From positions 1-24,830 of the forward strand of contig CALFTQ010000002.1 of assembly GCA_937916135.1 (NCBI GenBank): a DNA stretch of 24,830 bases. Direction: 5' to 3'. Position numbers and translations under genes: made by a program. Below, one piece after another: positions 7,497-15,217 of this stretch. This DNA is from an uncultured Verrucomicrobiales bacterium (GTDB lineage Bacteria; Verrucomicrobiota; Verrucomicrobiia; Verrucomicrobiales; Akkermansiaceae). How positions within the stretch are numbered: the first letter of the stretch is position 1; each line of letters begins with the position of its first letter. The notes beneath the pieces are model-generated. The model did not search any database. It worked only from the letters and a program-made list of their open reading frames with translations, and was not told where the DNA came from.

Positions 7497-8372
7497 TTAT
7501 TTTGCGGGAGGTGCCGGTTCCTGGGGCATCATGCTGCGCATCCACTGGCCGGCCTCGGGAGAGTCCTGTTCTATGGCAGTCACCATGGGCTCCAGCCAGG
7601 GCTGCATGCACACACAAGTGAGATTAAAGCAGGCAAAAATCACCACCACGGCCAGGAACATACGCAGCGGCGACATAGGCTTCATCATGAGCGGCAGCGT
7701 GCTGCAGCGGGCATCCCACATGGTGATACCGCGGGAACGCAGGGTCCACCACGAATACCCCATCATGAACAGAGGGAGCAGAGAAACCATCATGCCCACA
7801 CCGCCGATAAACACCAGACAGGAGCGGGAAAGCGTGCGGCCGAAGCTCATCTCCCCTTCCCCCACGCAGCGCACCTGAATGCCCAGCAATGCCTTGCCCG
7901 GGGTGGTCCCCAGGTAGCTCAGCAGGCCGGCCTCCAGCAGCACAAAGCCGATCCACACCAGCGGACTGGAAGGCAGCAGCGAAGGAGCAAACGGGATCTG
8001 CCGCACATAAATCACCCCGAACACCAGCGCCATGTACAGCGCCATATCCACGAAACGGGCCAGCATGCGTGCCGCGGGCGATGGCAGATACACGCGCACC
8101 GCATTCTCCGGCACGCCGGCGGGGCGGGGTTCCTCCTCAGCCCCGGCAGAAGGCACAGCCGGCAAGTCCTCCGCCGGCACAGGCTCCGGTTCCGGTTTTT
8201 CCTGCAGGAAATCCGCCAGGGCAGGCAGCTCGCGCAGGGGCATCCACTGCTCGCAACCGGCATGCCACCCCTTCGTATCAGGGGTGAGTTCGCCCATCTG
8301 CACCAGAGAAATCACATCCGGCACCGTTGCAGGGCCGCATTTTTTCTTATCGGCTATCCAGTAGATGTCCAT
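7497..8372 (-). CDS. GYF_2-domain RDD-family membrane protein
   Basis: The 291-residue protein has three parts. Residues 1-55 (DIYWIADKKKCGPATVPDVI, then DTKGWHAGCEQWMPLRELP) form a GYF_2-type domain. A Pro/Glu-rich linker (FLQEKPEPEPVPAEDLP and onward) runs to about residue 90. An RDD-family membrane domain follows, with ARFVDMALYMALVFGVIYVR, TTPGKALLGIQVRCV and further hydrophobic helices to about residue 260. RDD proteins are poorly characterised; transport or envelope roles have been proposed. I took the ATG at 8372 (MDIYW) rather than a TTG four codons upstream because the GYF_2 fold starts there. The gene follows the Lol-type permease by 15 nt, so the two are likely co-transcribed. No Shine-Dalgarno motif is seen. 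Confidence 0.82.
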   Translation of the reverse strand: MDIYWIADKKKCGPATVPDVISLVQMGELTPDTKGWHAGCEQWMPLRELPALADFLQEKPEPEPVPAEDLPAVPSAGAEEEPRPAGVPENAVRVYLPSPAARMLARFVDMALYMALVFGVIYVRQIPFAPSLLPSSPLVWIGFVLLEAGLLSYLGTTPGKALLGIQVRCVGEGEMSFGRTLSRSCLVFIGGVGMMVSLLPLFMMGYSWWTLRSRGITMWDARCSTLPLMMKPMSPLRMFLAVVVIFACFNLTCVCMQPWLEPMVTAIEQDSPEAGQWMRSMMPQEPAPPAK

Positions 8373-8387
8373 ATCAACGAGCAAAAA

Positions 8388-10040
8388 TCAGTTTGAACGC
8401 AACGCTTTGGCAGGGTCCTGCCTGGAGACGAAGAACGCGGGAATAATGGCAGCAATCGTCACCATGATGAACGCCTGCAGCGCCTGAGCGGCAAAGGTGG
8501 CGGGGTCATACACCGCCGGCAGGGTAATGCCATGTGCCTGCATGGGGAACGGGTCCATGCCGATTTCTGCCAGCGCTGCCTGAATCTCCAGGCGGTAGTA
8601 AAGCACCAGCAACGCCAGAACCACGCCCAGTATAGCCCCCACAGTGCCGATGATGACGCCCTGCCAGGCAAAGATACCCATAATCTTGCCGGGGGTGGCG
8701 CCCAGCGCCTGAAGCACGGCAATCTCACGCTTGCGCTGCATGGACATGGTGAACATCACCGCCATGATGCAGAAACTGGCGATAAGGGAAATGATGGAGA
8801 GCACAAAGCTCATCATCACGCGCTCGTTGGCAATCAGCTTGTACCACTGCTCGAAACTGCGGGTCCAGGGGGCAATGAACCAATCAAGCCCGGTGGGGTA
8901 AAGGCTCTCCGGCGCCTGGAGCTGCGGCAGCATCTTCTCGATATCCGCCTCCGTGGTGCCAGGATTATTCGCATCGCGCACGCGCACGCAGATACCCTGC
9001 ACCTGGCTGGTGCCCCCGGCAGAAAGCCCCAGCACATCCTGCGCAATCTGCAGCGGCACATAAACATTCGGCCCCGGCATATTCTCCGGCGTCTGGTAGA
9101 CACCGACCACGCGCAGATCCATAGGCATCACCATCTCGTTGATGCTCTTCACCGCAATGCCATCCTCCTTATCGCGGTCGAGCCCGGCCAGCGTGGCGGC
9201 ACAGCTCTGCCACTCCTGAACCTGTTCGTTCGTGAAGGGGGTACCGTTGCGGTGGCTCTGGGCCAGGTTGTAGAAAGTCGCGCAGGCATCCTTCTCGCTC
9301 TGGCGCAGTTTGTTGCCGGGGAATTGCAGGATGTGGTTCACCACAGTCTCCAGGCGGGCATCATCCACCACGGTGCCGTTTTCACCGGTGGCGGCACCGT
9401 CGAACAGGGTGGAGACTGCCTCCATGAACTCCTTGTTCTCATGCGTCTGCAGCGGGTTCTGAATCATGGCATAAATATCCGCCACTTCATCCAGACTCCC
9501 CACGGGGGTAAGGTGCAGACTATCCCCCACGCGCAGGTGAAGCGCATTGGCCGTGACCGCAGAAATCACGCATTCCTGGTCCAGGCCCTCACCGAAATCA
9601 AAAGTACCGGCACGCAGCATCTGCTGCAGCGGGGCTATCTGCTGCGCGTTGTGCGGCTCAATGGCGGTGAACTGCACCGTCATGCGCCCGGTAGTGCTCT
9701 GAGCAAAAGCATCACCCTCCAGCTGGGGGTACACACTCACCACCTCCGGCAGGGCGCGTATCTTATCCATCAGCTCACTCCAATCCACCAGGTCATCCGT
9801 CAGGCTGATGCGCTGCAAGCCATCCGTCTGCGCCACTACATAATGAGGAGCAAAGGCCAGCACGCGGCTCTCCATCTCGCGCTGCAGGCCTTCCATCACC
9901 GAAAGGACCACGATGAGCACCATCACCCCCAGGGCCACGCCGCACAGGCAGATGGAGGTAATGATGGAAAACATGGAACGCAGCGGATTGAGGTATCTCA
10001 CCGCCAGCATCAGGCTCAGATTACGTCGCAACAGTTTCAT
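8388..10040 (-). CDS. LolC/LolE-type ABC transporter permease (FtsX family)
   Basis: This 550-residue inner-membrane protein has the FtsX/LolCE layout. A cytoplasmic N-terminus and first transmembrane helix (about 24-48) carry the LolC/E-like LGVMVLIVVLSVMEGLQREME. A large periplasmic domain spans about 50-400. Three C-terminal helices follow (VMMSFVLSIISLIASFCIMA; GVIIGTVGAILGVVLALLVL; FIMVTIAAIIPAFFVSRQDP), with the cytoplasmic loop REIAVLQALGATPGKIMGIF between the first two. LolCE with the LolD ATPase extracts lipoproteins for delivery to the outer membrane. At 550 residues it is longer than the usual ~400-415, the excess lying in the periplasmic domain. No LolD gene is adjacent. The divergent promoter region at 10052-10160 is shared with trxB. 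The family is secure; lipoprotein release is probable, not proven. Confidence 0.85.
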   Translation of the reverse strand: MKLLRRNLSLMLAVRYLNPLRSMFSIITSICLCGVALGVMVLIVVLSVMEGLQREMESRVLAFAPHYVVAQTDGLQRISLTDDLVDWSELMDKIRALPEVVSVYPQLEGDAFAQSTTGRMTVQFTAIEPHNAQQIAPLQQMLRAGTFDFGEGLDQECVISAVTANALHLRVGDSLHLTPVGSLDEVADIYAMIQNPLQTHENKEFMEAVSTLFDGAATGENGTVVDDARLETVVNHILQFPGNKLRQSEKDACATFYNLAQSHRNGTPFTNEQVQEWQSCAATLAGLDRDKEDGIAVKSINEMVMPMDLRVVGVYQTPENMPGPNVYVPLQIAQDVLGLSAGGTSQVQGICVRVRDANNPGTTEADIEKMLPQLQAPESLYPTGLDWFIAPWTRSFEQWYKLIANERVMMSFVLSIISLIASFCIMAVMFTMSMQRKREIAVLQALGATPGKIMGIFAWQGVIIGTVGAILGVVLALLVLYYRLEIQAALAEIGMDPFPMQAHGITLPAVYDPATFAAQALQAFIMVTIAAIIPAFFVSRQDPAKALRSN

Positions 10041-10051
10041 GCAGGTCGCAG

Positions 10052-10080
10052 AGTATCACATAATCAGCCCCGGGAAGCAA
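10052..10080 (-). promoter_or_regulatory. Putative promoter of the Lol-type permease gene
   Basis: On the minus strand TTGCTT (10075-10080) and GATACT (10052-10057) are separated by 17 bp. The -10 ends 11 nt before the ATG at 10040, predicting a leader of only about 4-5 nt. Confidence 0.5.
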
Positions 10081-10104
10081 GCCTGAATGCTGCCATGCGC
10101 AAGC

Positions 10105-10124
10105 TGTGTCATACTTTTGACACA
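10105..10124. promoter_or_regulatory. Candidate operator in the divergent permease/trxB promoter region
   Basis: TGTGTCA-TACTTT-TGACACA is a perfect 7-bp inverted repeat with a 6-bp spacer. It lies between the two divergent promoters, 8 bp upstream of the trxB -35 and 24 bp upstream of the permease -35. Its symmetry and position suit a dimeric regulator. No T-run follows, so a terminator is less likely. Confidence 0.45.
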
Positions 10125-10132
10125 TTATCATC

Positions 10133-10160
10133 TTGCACCGTCTACAAAACATGATACAAT
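10133..10160 (+). promoter_or_regulatory. Promoter, predicted leaderless start of trxB
   Basis: TTGCAC (10133-10138) and TACAAT (10155-10160) are separated by 16 bp. The ATG at 10169 follows after 8 nt, so the mRNA should start at or within 1-2 nt of the start codon. Confidence 0.65.
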
Positions 10161-10168
10161 CCGAACAA

Positions 10169-11101
10169 ATGGACGAAAAACTGATTATTATAGGCACCGG
10201 CCCCGCCGGATACACTGCAGCCATCTACGCCGCGCGCGCAGATTTGCACCCGCTTGTATTCACCGGCGGGCAGATTGGTGGTCAGCTCACCACCACCACC
10301 GAGGTAGAGAACTTCCCGGGCTTTCCGGAGGGAATCATGGGCCCTGAGCTCATGTTCAACATGAGCCAGCAGGCCGAGAAACACGGCGCCCGCTTCGCTT
10401 ATGAAGAAGTGCTTTCCGTCACCCAGGAAGCCTGCACCGGTCTCTTCACCGTGACCACCTCCGGCGGCGCCTACAAGACAGAAGCCGTGATTATCGCCAC
10501 CGGCGCCAAGGCCCGCTACCTGGGGCTGGAGGGCGAGAGCGAGCTCATCGGCCACGGGCTCACCGCCTGCGCCACCTGCGATGGCGCCTTCTACCGCGAT
10601 GTTCCCGTGTGCGTAGTGGGCGGGGGCGACAGCGCCTGCGAGGAAGCCAACTTCCTGACCCGCTTTGCCAGCAAGGTCTACCTCATTCACCGCCGCGACC
10701 AGCTGCGCGCCAGCAAGGCCATGCAGCAGCGCACCCTGGAGAACCCCAAGGTAGAACCCGTCTGGAACAGCACCATCGCTGCCTATCACACAGATGACAA
10801 GGGCGAGCTCTCCGGCCTGACCCTCAGAAACACCCAGGACGGCTCCGAAAGCGAGCTGGAGGTCAAGTGCGTGTTCATGGCCATAGGCCACACCCCGGTG
10901 AGCAACTTCGCCGGCGACCTGGTGGAGCGCGATGCCGCCGGATTCGTGGTGACCAGTGGTGCAGGCACCGCCACCAAAACCCCCGGTCTCTTCGCCGCAG
11001 GCGATGTGGCCGACCCGACCTACCGCCAGGCCATCTCTGCCGCCGGCATGGGCTGCCGCGCCGCCATGGATGCCGAACGCTACCTGCTCACCCGCGAATA
11101 A
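10169..11101 (+). CDS. trxB: Thioredoxin-disulfide reductase
   Basis: TrxB transfers electrons from NADPH through FAD and a CxxC pair to thioredoxin in the cytoplasm. The 310-residue protein has normal length. It shows the FAD-binding IIIGTGPAGYTAAIYAA at the N-terminus, the redox motif C134-A-T-C137 in ACATCDGAFYRD, the NADPH-binding VVGGGDSACEEANFL with HRRDQLR (175-181), and the C-terminal FAD block GLFAAGDVADPTYRQ. A longer frame from a TTG at 10133 exists, but that TTG is part of the -35 box and the FAD motif begins right after M1 of the ATG at 10169, so I chose the latter. The Sel1-repeat lipoprotein gene starts 4 nt after the stop, indicating an operon. The call is secure. Confidence 0.96.
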   Translation: MDEKLIIIGTGPAGYTAAIYAARADLHPLVFTGGQIGGQLTTTTEVENFPGFPEGIMGPELMFNMSQQAEKHGARFAYEEVLSVTQEACTGLFTVTTSGGAYKTEAVIIATGAKARYLGLEGESELIGHGLTACATCDGAFYRDVPVCVVGGGDSACEEANFLTRFASKVYLIHRRDQLRASKAMQQRTLENPKVEPVWNSTIAAYHTDDKGELSGLTLRNTQDGSESELEVKCVFMAIGHTPVSNFAGDLVERDAAGFVVTSGAGTATKTPGLFAAGDVADPTYRQAISAAGMGCRAAMDAERYLLTRE

Positions 11102-11105
11102 AGCC

Positions 11106-11762
11106 ATGAAAACACGTCTTTTTCTCCCTCTGGCCGCTCTGCTGACCGCCTGCACCACCACTGATGAACAAGTAGCCCAGGCTGCGCACCTGTTCAACAC
11201 CGGTCGTGAGGCAGAGGCAGTGGAAATCTACCGCACCGCCGCCATGGCAGGCCACCACGAAGCCCAGCTCCAGCTGGCCAAGTGCTATGATTTCGGCAAG
11301 GGCGTGCCCCAGGACCTGCACGAAGCCGTGCGCTGGTACACCATGGCCGCAGAGGCCGGCAACACCAACGCCCAGGACAACCTGGGCACCTGCTATGTCT
11401 CCGGCACGGGGGTGGAAAAAGACCTGTACAAGGCGTTCTACTGGTACGACCGAGCCGCCAATGCCAGCAACAGCTCCGCCATGAACAACCTGGGGCTCTG
11501 CTACCGCAACGGCGAGGGCACCATCAAGGACGACGCCAAAGCAGCCACCTGCTTCCACCGCGCCGCCCTGCTGGGAAATGCCAATGCCCAGTATAACCTG
11601 GGCCGCTGCTATTACCACGGCCTCGGTGTACCGCAGGATACCGAGCTGGCCCGCATGTGGGTGAGCAAAGCCGCCGCGCAGAACCACAAGAACGCCATTT
11701 TATTCATGGCCGACAACCAGTGGGCCATGCCGCAGCCCCCTGCACAGCAAATGCCACTGTAA
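11106..11762 (+). CDS. Sel1-repeat lipoprotein
   Basis: This 218-residue protein begins with a lipoprotein signal peptide (MKTRLFLPLAALLTAC) whose lipobox is LTAC, with C16 as the acylated residue. Four Sel1-type (TPR-like) repeats of 36 residues follow from about residue 52 to 195. Each carries a variant of AQxxLGxCYxxGxGVxxDxxxAxxWxxxAA, for example NLGTCYVSGTGVEKDLYKAF and NLGRCYYHGLGVPQDTELAR. Such repeats are protein-interaction scaffolds; no enzymatic role is expected. It is translated from the trxB transcript after a 4-nt gap, without a Shine-Dalgarno motif. The pairing with trxB does not by itself imply a redox function. Residue D after the cysteine at +2 is absent (TT follows), which by the E. 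coli rule favours outer-membrane sorting. Confidence 0.88.
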   Translation: MKTRLFLPLAALLTACTTTDEQVAQAAHLFNTGREAEAVEIYRTAAMAGHHEAQLQLAKCYDFGKGVPQDLHEAVRWYTMAAEAGNTNAQDNLGTCYVSGTGVEKDLYKAFYWYDRAANASNSSAMNNLGLCYRNGEGTIKDDAKAATCFHRAALLGNANAQYNLGRCYYHGLGVPQDTELARMWVSKAAAQNHKNAILFMADNQWAMPQPPAQQMPL

Positions 11763-11775
11763 CTGATTTTTGGCT

Positions 11776-11804
11776 TTTACAGAAGCCGTGTGCAGGTGTA
11801 TAAT
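11776..11804 (+). promoter_or_regulatory. Promoter, predicted leaderless start of the LplT-like gene
   Basis: TTTACA (11776-11781) and TATAAT (11799-11804) are spaced by 17 bp. Exactly 7 nt separate the -10 from the ATG at 11812, so the expected start site coincides with the start codon. Confidence 0.7.
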
Positions 11805-11811
11805 CCACCGC

Positions 11812-13077
11812 ATGCAGCAACCTGAAAAATCAACTTCAACCACACCGTGGGGTTCTTTCTGGAGCCTCACGGTGATTCAGTCTATGAACGCCCTGAATGA
11901 GAAAGGGGTGCAGTTCCTGCTCATCGGTCTGGGAATCTGGATGGCCAGGGAACTGCAATACTCCCTCTCCGTGCTCATCGTGCTGCCCTTTGTACTTTTC
12001 TCCCCGCTCGGCGGCTGGATTGCAGACCGCTGGTGCAAGACCCGCCTGCTGCAGGCCATGGTGCTGCTGCAGGTAGTGGTGCTGGTGGGCATGAGCGCGG
12101 GGCTCTGGCTGGAAAATCTTCCCCTGGCGGTAGGCTGCTTCGGCATTTTCTGCGTGCAGGCCATGTTTTTCAGCCCGGCCAAGAAAGGGCTTACCAAGGA
12201 TATAGTCGGGTCCGAAAACATAGGATTTGCCAGCGGAGTCATGGAAATTTCCACCATGCTCGCACTGCTGGTGGGGCAGATCGGTGCGCTTTACCTCATC
12301 TACACCCTGCTGAAGCTGTGGGGGCCGGATTCCGGCTGGCAGGCGGCTGCCCTGCCCTGTGCCTGCTGCACGGTGGGCGCCGTGGTGGTCTTCATCCTCA
12401 GCCTGTTCATGCCGCGCTACCCTGCACAGAGCAAGCGCCCCTTCACCTGGAACCTGCTCTGGTGCCACTTTACCCAGCTGCGCATGCTCTGGAACAACAA
12501 AGTGCTGCGCAACAGCGAAATCGGCATCGGCTACTTCTGGTTCCTCGCCAGCGTGATGATGCTCATCGTGCTCCAGATGGCGGCCGAGGCGCACCCCGTG
12601 GTCAGCGAGGCAGACTTTCTCCAGGTGCTGGGGCAGCAGAAGGACTCTGCCCTGCTCTTTGCCTGGCTCAGCGGCGGCTCCATTACCGGCGGCTTATGCG
12701 CCTCTCTCATCTGCGCAAAGAAAATCCGCACCTGGGTAGCCTCTGCCGGCGGTGTCGGCATGACCCTGGGGTGCATTGCTCTGGCCTTCCTGCCCTATGG
12801 CTCCCCCCTGTTCTTCGCGGCGCTCACCTTCACCGGCTTCACCGCCGCGGGGTACCTCGTACCGCTGAACGCCTTGCTGCAGGACCGCGCCGATGATGAT
12901 AAGCGCGGCGATGTCATCGCTGCCGGAAACCTGGTAGACTGCTTTCTCGGCATGCTGGCCGTGGGCATTCAGGGGAGCATGAACATGGCAGGTTTTTCTC
13001 CCCAGCTGCAGTGCGGCCTTCTGGCCGCATGTAGTGCACTTGTGGCAATCTTCATCCATCGCCATACCAGGGCGTGA
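11812..13077 (+). CDS. lplT: LplT-like MFS transporter (probable lysophospholipid flippase)
   Basis: The 421-residue protein is a 12-helix major facilitator resembling LplT, which flips lysophospholipids to the inner leaflet so that Aas can re-acylate them. Supporting features are VLPFVLFSPLGGWIADRWCK after the second helix, the family-typical FFSPAKKGLTKDIVG, GFASGVMEISTMLALLVGQI, and YLVPLNALLQDRADDDKRGDVIAAGN late in the protein. The N-terminus (SLTVIQSMNALNEKGVQFLLIGL) matches the region where LplT has NDNF-like residues. I chose the ATG at 11812 over an upstream TTG at 11770, which would lie upstream of the promoter. An Aas-like synthetase is encoded about 4.4 kb away on the other strand, which supports the substrate guess. 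MFS membership is secure; substrate specificity is inferred. Confidence 0.82.
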   Translation: MQQPEKSTSTTPWGSFWSLTVIQSMNALNEKGVQFLLIGLGIWMARELQYSLSVLIVLPFVLFSPLGGWIADRWCKTRLLQAMVLLQVVVLVGMSAGLWLENLPLAVGCFGIFCVQAMFFSPAKKGLTKDIVGSENIGFASGVMEISTMLALLVGQIGALYLIYTLLKLWGPDSGWQAAALPCACCTVGAVVVFILSLFMPRYPAQSKRPFTWNLLWCHFTQLRMLWNNKVLRNSEIGIGYFWFLASVMMLIVLQMAAEAHPVVSEADFLQVLGQQKDSALLFAWLSGGSITGGLCASLICAKKIRTWVASAGGVGMTLGCIALAFLPYGSPLFFAALTFTGFTAAGYLVPLNALLQDRADDDKRGDVIAAGNLVDCFLGMLAVGIQGSMNMAGFSPQLQCGLLAACSALVAIFIHRHTRA

Positions 13078-13084
13078 TTCCTGC

Positions 13085-13113
13085 TTGTCAAGCTACATGC
13101 TGTATGATAGCAT
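13085..13113 (+). promoter_or_regulatory. Putative promoter of the TolC-like gene
   Basis: TTGTCA (13085-13090) and TAGCAT (13108-13113) have 17-bp spacing and end 9 nt before the ATG at 13123. An alternative -10, TATGAT (13103-13108), lacks a good -35. Either choice gives a very short leader (0-10 nt). Confidence 0.45.
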
Positions 13114-13122
13114 AGCAACTGT

Positions 13123-14334
13123 ATGAGGTTCCTTCCCCTGTTACCCACACTGCTTCTGTTACTGACCGGCTGCAGCTTAACGGAGCGACTGGACAAGATA
13201 TCGTCCAACATTGCCGACCAGTATGCGGATACCCGTACACGGGAGACACTACCTGTCCGGACTATTTCATGGAATCAGGCCGTCGCCATGATGAAACGAA
13301 ACAATGTCGACTACATCCGCACCCTGAAAACCATTGAAAAATCGGAACGCTCCGAATTAAGCGTCTATACGGACCTCATTCCCGGGCTGACCTATTACAG
13401 CTACTTCACAAAATCAATAGGTGACCTGACCACCGGCGTCAACAATGACGAACTTACACAGAATCTCAACGTCACTTTCTTTCTCCCGTCCCTCACCCAG
13501 ATTCCCTACCGCGTCTATGCCGCAAAGGCTGGCACCTATGCCGCAATCAAAGCGCTTGAAGGAAAAGAGCGAGAGCTCATCTCGAAGCTGTATGTTCAGC
13601 AGCGAAAGCAGGATCTTGCCGCACGCAGACGAGAACTGGAAAGTCAGAAAGCAAAGCCGGAATCTGCCGGCGCTCCCGGGATTGATAACAATGAAGAGAA
13701 TGAATGGATGGAACTATGCTCACTGCTGGGTGATTATTCGGCCCGCTGGCGCATACTGCCGGCATCAGTTCCCATGTTCAAATGGTCCCGCTACAGTAAA
13801 TGCACTGGTAAACTGGATGAGCTGATTGTATGCAAACTGGCGCTTGAACTGGAACAAGCGCGCATGGAACAATACAGCATTGCCCTCACATACCTGCCCA
13901 CCATCAACCTGAATCTATACAGCCCCTCGCTCTTCTCCTCCACAGGCGGCACCTATTCCGGTACCTTCCTTGATACGGACGACACCAAGCTCAACGTGAG
14001 CCTGAACTACACGTTTGACACTAAGTTGAGAGCCTGGAACCGCTACTGCGACAGCAAAGAGACTTATAAATTAAAGCAACGCGAAACAGCTGCAAAATTG
14101 GTTGAATTGAAACACAATCTCCAGGCCCTTCACAAAAGCATGGACGAGTATTACGCCTGGCGCAGCTACATGACCAAGCAAATCGAGCACCTGCGCACCG
14201 CCCCCACCAGCAATGCTGCTGAGTTTCTGGAAAACGAAACGGCTCTTTACAATATGAAGATGGAGCTGCTCAACCAGGAAAATGCAGCCATCGAATCAGA
14301 AGCCGCCCTCATCCTTCAATACGGCATGCTCTGA
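13123..14334 (+). CDS. TolC-like outer-membrane lipoprotein
   Basis: The 403-residue protein starts with a lipoprotein signal (MRFLPLLPTLLLLLTGC, lipobox LTGC, C17). Its body has the alternation expected of TolC/OprM-type channels. Long helical segments (VRTISWNQAVAMMKRNNVDY; KALEGKERELISKLYVQQRK; ELVELKHNLQALHKSMDEYYA-like) surround short strand-forming segments (DLIPGLTYYSYFTK; NLNVTFFLP; TYLPTINLNLYSP; KLNVSLNYTFDTKLRAWNRY). It would be lipid-anchored in the outer membrane and act as an exit duct. No inner-membrane pump or adaptor gene adjoins it, so it is an orphan duct here. Its base composition is visibly less GC-rich than its neighbours. It converges on the next gene with a 5-nt gap between stop codons. 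The assignment rests on pattern rather than a diagnostic motif. Confidence 0.65.
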   Translation: MRFLPLLPTLLLLLTGCSLTERLDKISSNIADQYADTRTRETLPVRTISWNQAVAMMKRNNVDYIRTLKTIEKSERSELSVYTDLIPGLTYYSYFTKSIGDLTTGVNNDELTQNLNVTFFLPSLTQIPYRVYAAKAGTYAAIKALEGKERELISKLYVQQRKQDLAARRRELESQKAKPESAGAPGIDNNEENEWMELCSLLGDYSARWRILPASVPMFKWSRYSKCTGKLDELIVCKLALELEQARMEQYSIALTYLPTINLNLYSPSLFSSTGGTYSGTFLDTDDTKLNVSLNYTFDTKLRAWNRYCDSKETYKLKQRETAAKLVELKHNLQALHKSMDEYYAWRSYMTKQIEHLRTAPTSNAAEFLENETALYNMKMELLNQENAAIESEAALILQYGML

Positions 14335-14339
14335 GCAGC

Positions 14340-15110
14340 TCACAACAGAGCAGCACGCGAACTGGAATCTGCTATACTTCGCAGCGCTTCCACTCCATAA
14401 AACCGGGAAGTGCGCAAGCGCTGCCATTCATGGTGCAAATCATTACGCAGGCGCTGCAAGCGCTCACTCGGCACACGTTCCGACTCCACCTGCTGGGGAG
14501 ATAACCCGGACTGCAGCGACTCAACCAGCTCAGCTCTTCTCTCCACCTTCCGAAGCATGCCCTGCAGTTCTTCTACAGCAGCCTCAGCCATTTCGCGGCT
14601 CTGAACCCTGCGCAAAGCAAAAAGCATATCTTCCAGGGAATCGCACCACTCCGAATACGCCTGCACCAGAGGAGTCTCCATCGTCTGCTCCAACGAGTTC
14701 ACCCCCTGGCTGCTCATCTTATAATACTGGAACAAAGAAATCAGCTCATCTGCACCATATGCATTAACCTCTGTCAGCCGCTGCACCACCGACATGTACC
14801 CATGCGCGATGTGAGTCAGATCCCGCATCAGCTGCTCCAGCTCGCGGGCTTCCTCGCCGGAAGCTATAGGAAGGCGCCCCAGTTGTTCTGTTGCCTTCCG
14901 CATATATTCCATACGCTCGCGCAGCTCTTCTGCTGCAGCAACACCGCTCTCGCGGTCGCTCACCGTGCGCAATATGCGCCCGACCTCGCGCGATTCCGCT
15001 ACCAGCTTGCGGCACACATCCACCGCGCGTTCAGCAGCACTCACCTCCCCCACCATCACCGGCAGGGCACACAAGAGGCAAAGGCTCAATATGTGGCTTC
15101 GGCTTCTCAT
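14340..15110 (-). CDS. Exported helical protein of unknown function
   Basis: I do not recognise this 256-residue family. It starts with a Sec signal peptide (MRSRSHILSLCLLCALPVMVGEVSAAE, probable cleavage after VSA near residue 25). The mature part is almost entirely charged, Glu/Arg-rich helix with coiled-coil character. Two segments look like internal repeats: RTVSDRESGVAAAEELRERM (about 48-67) and RRVQSREMAEAAVEELQGML (about 166-185), each followed by a similar Arg/Lys-Glu-rich helix. A periplasmic or envelope structural role is plausible but unproven. The ATG at 15110 is preceded by a near-consensus promoter ending 8 nt upstream. The gene is monocistronic and converges with the TolC-like gene. 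Confidence 0.75.
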   Translation of the reverse strand: MRSRSHILSLCLLCALPVMVGEVSAAERAVDVCRKLVAESREVGRILRTVSDRESGVAAAEELRERMEYMRKATEQLGRLPIASGEEARELEQLMRDLTHIAHGYMSVVQRLTEVNAYGADELISLFQYYKMSSQGVNSLEQTMETPLVQAYSEWCDSLEDMLFALRRVQSREMAEAAVEELQGMLRKVERRAELVESLQSGLSPQQVESERVPSERLQRLRNDLHHEWQRLRTSRFYGVEALRSIADSSSRAALL

Positions 15111-15118
15111 CTGCCGCT

Positions 15119-15147
15119 ATTGTATAAGACAAATCCCCCTCTGTCAA
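15119..15147 (-). promoter_or_regulatory. Near-consensus promoter, predicted leaderless start of the helical exported protein
   Basis: TTGACA (15142-15147) and TACAAT (15119-15124) have 17-bp spacing. The ATG at 15110 follows after 8 nt. The promoter begins 14 bp beyond the mmd operon terminator. Confidence 0.72.
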
Positions 15148-15160
15148 GGGGTTTTGAAAA

Positions 15161-15194
15161 ACAGAGTGCGCAGGCAAACGCCTGCGCACCCTGT
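15161..15194 (-). terminator. Intrinsic terminator of the decarboxylase operon
   Basis: On the minus strand a perfect 10-bp stem (GTGCGCAGGC / GCCTGCGCAC, loop GTTT) is extended by four more pairs past one mismatch. It is followed directly by TTTTTC. It lies about 25 nt after the mmdB stop codon. Confidence 0.88.
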
Positions 15195-15217
15195 TACTTA
15201 TTTATTTTCAAATATTA

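Noticed and set aside
15130..15150. Plus-strand terminator CCCC-loop-GGGG-TTTT downstream of the TolC-like gene
   Set aside because: The 4-bp stem is weak and lies about 800 bp beyond the TolC-like stop, inside the minus-strand promoter of the helical protein. The sequence is better explained by that promoter.
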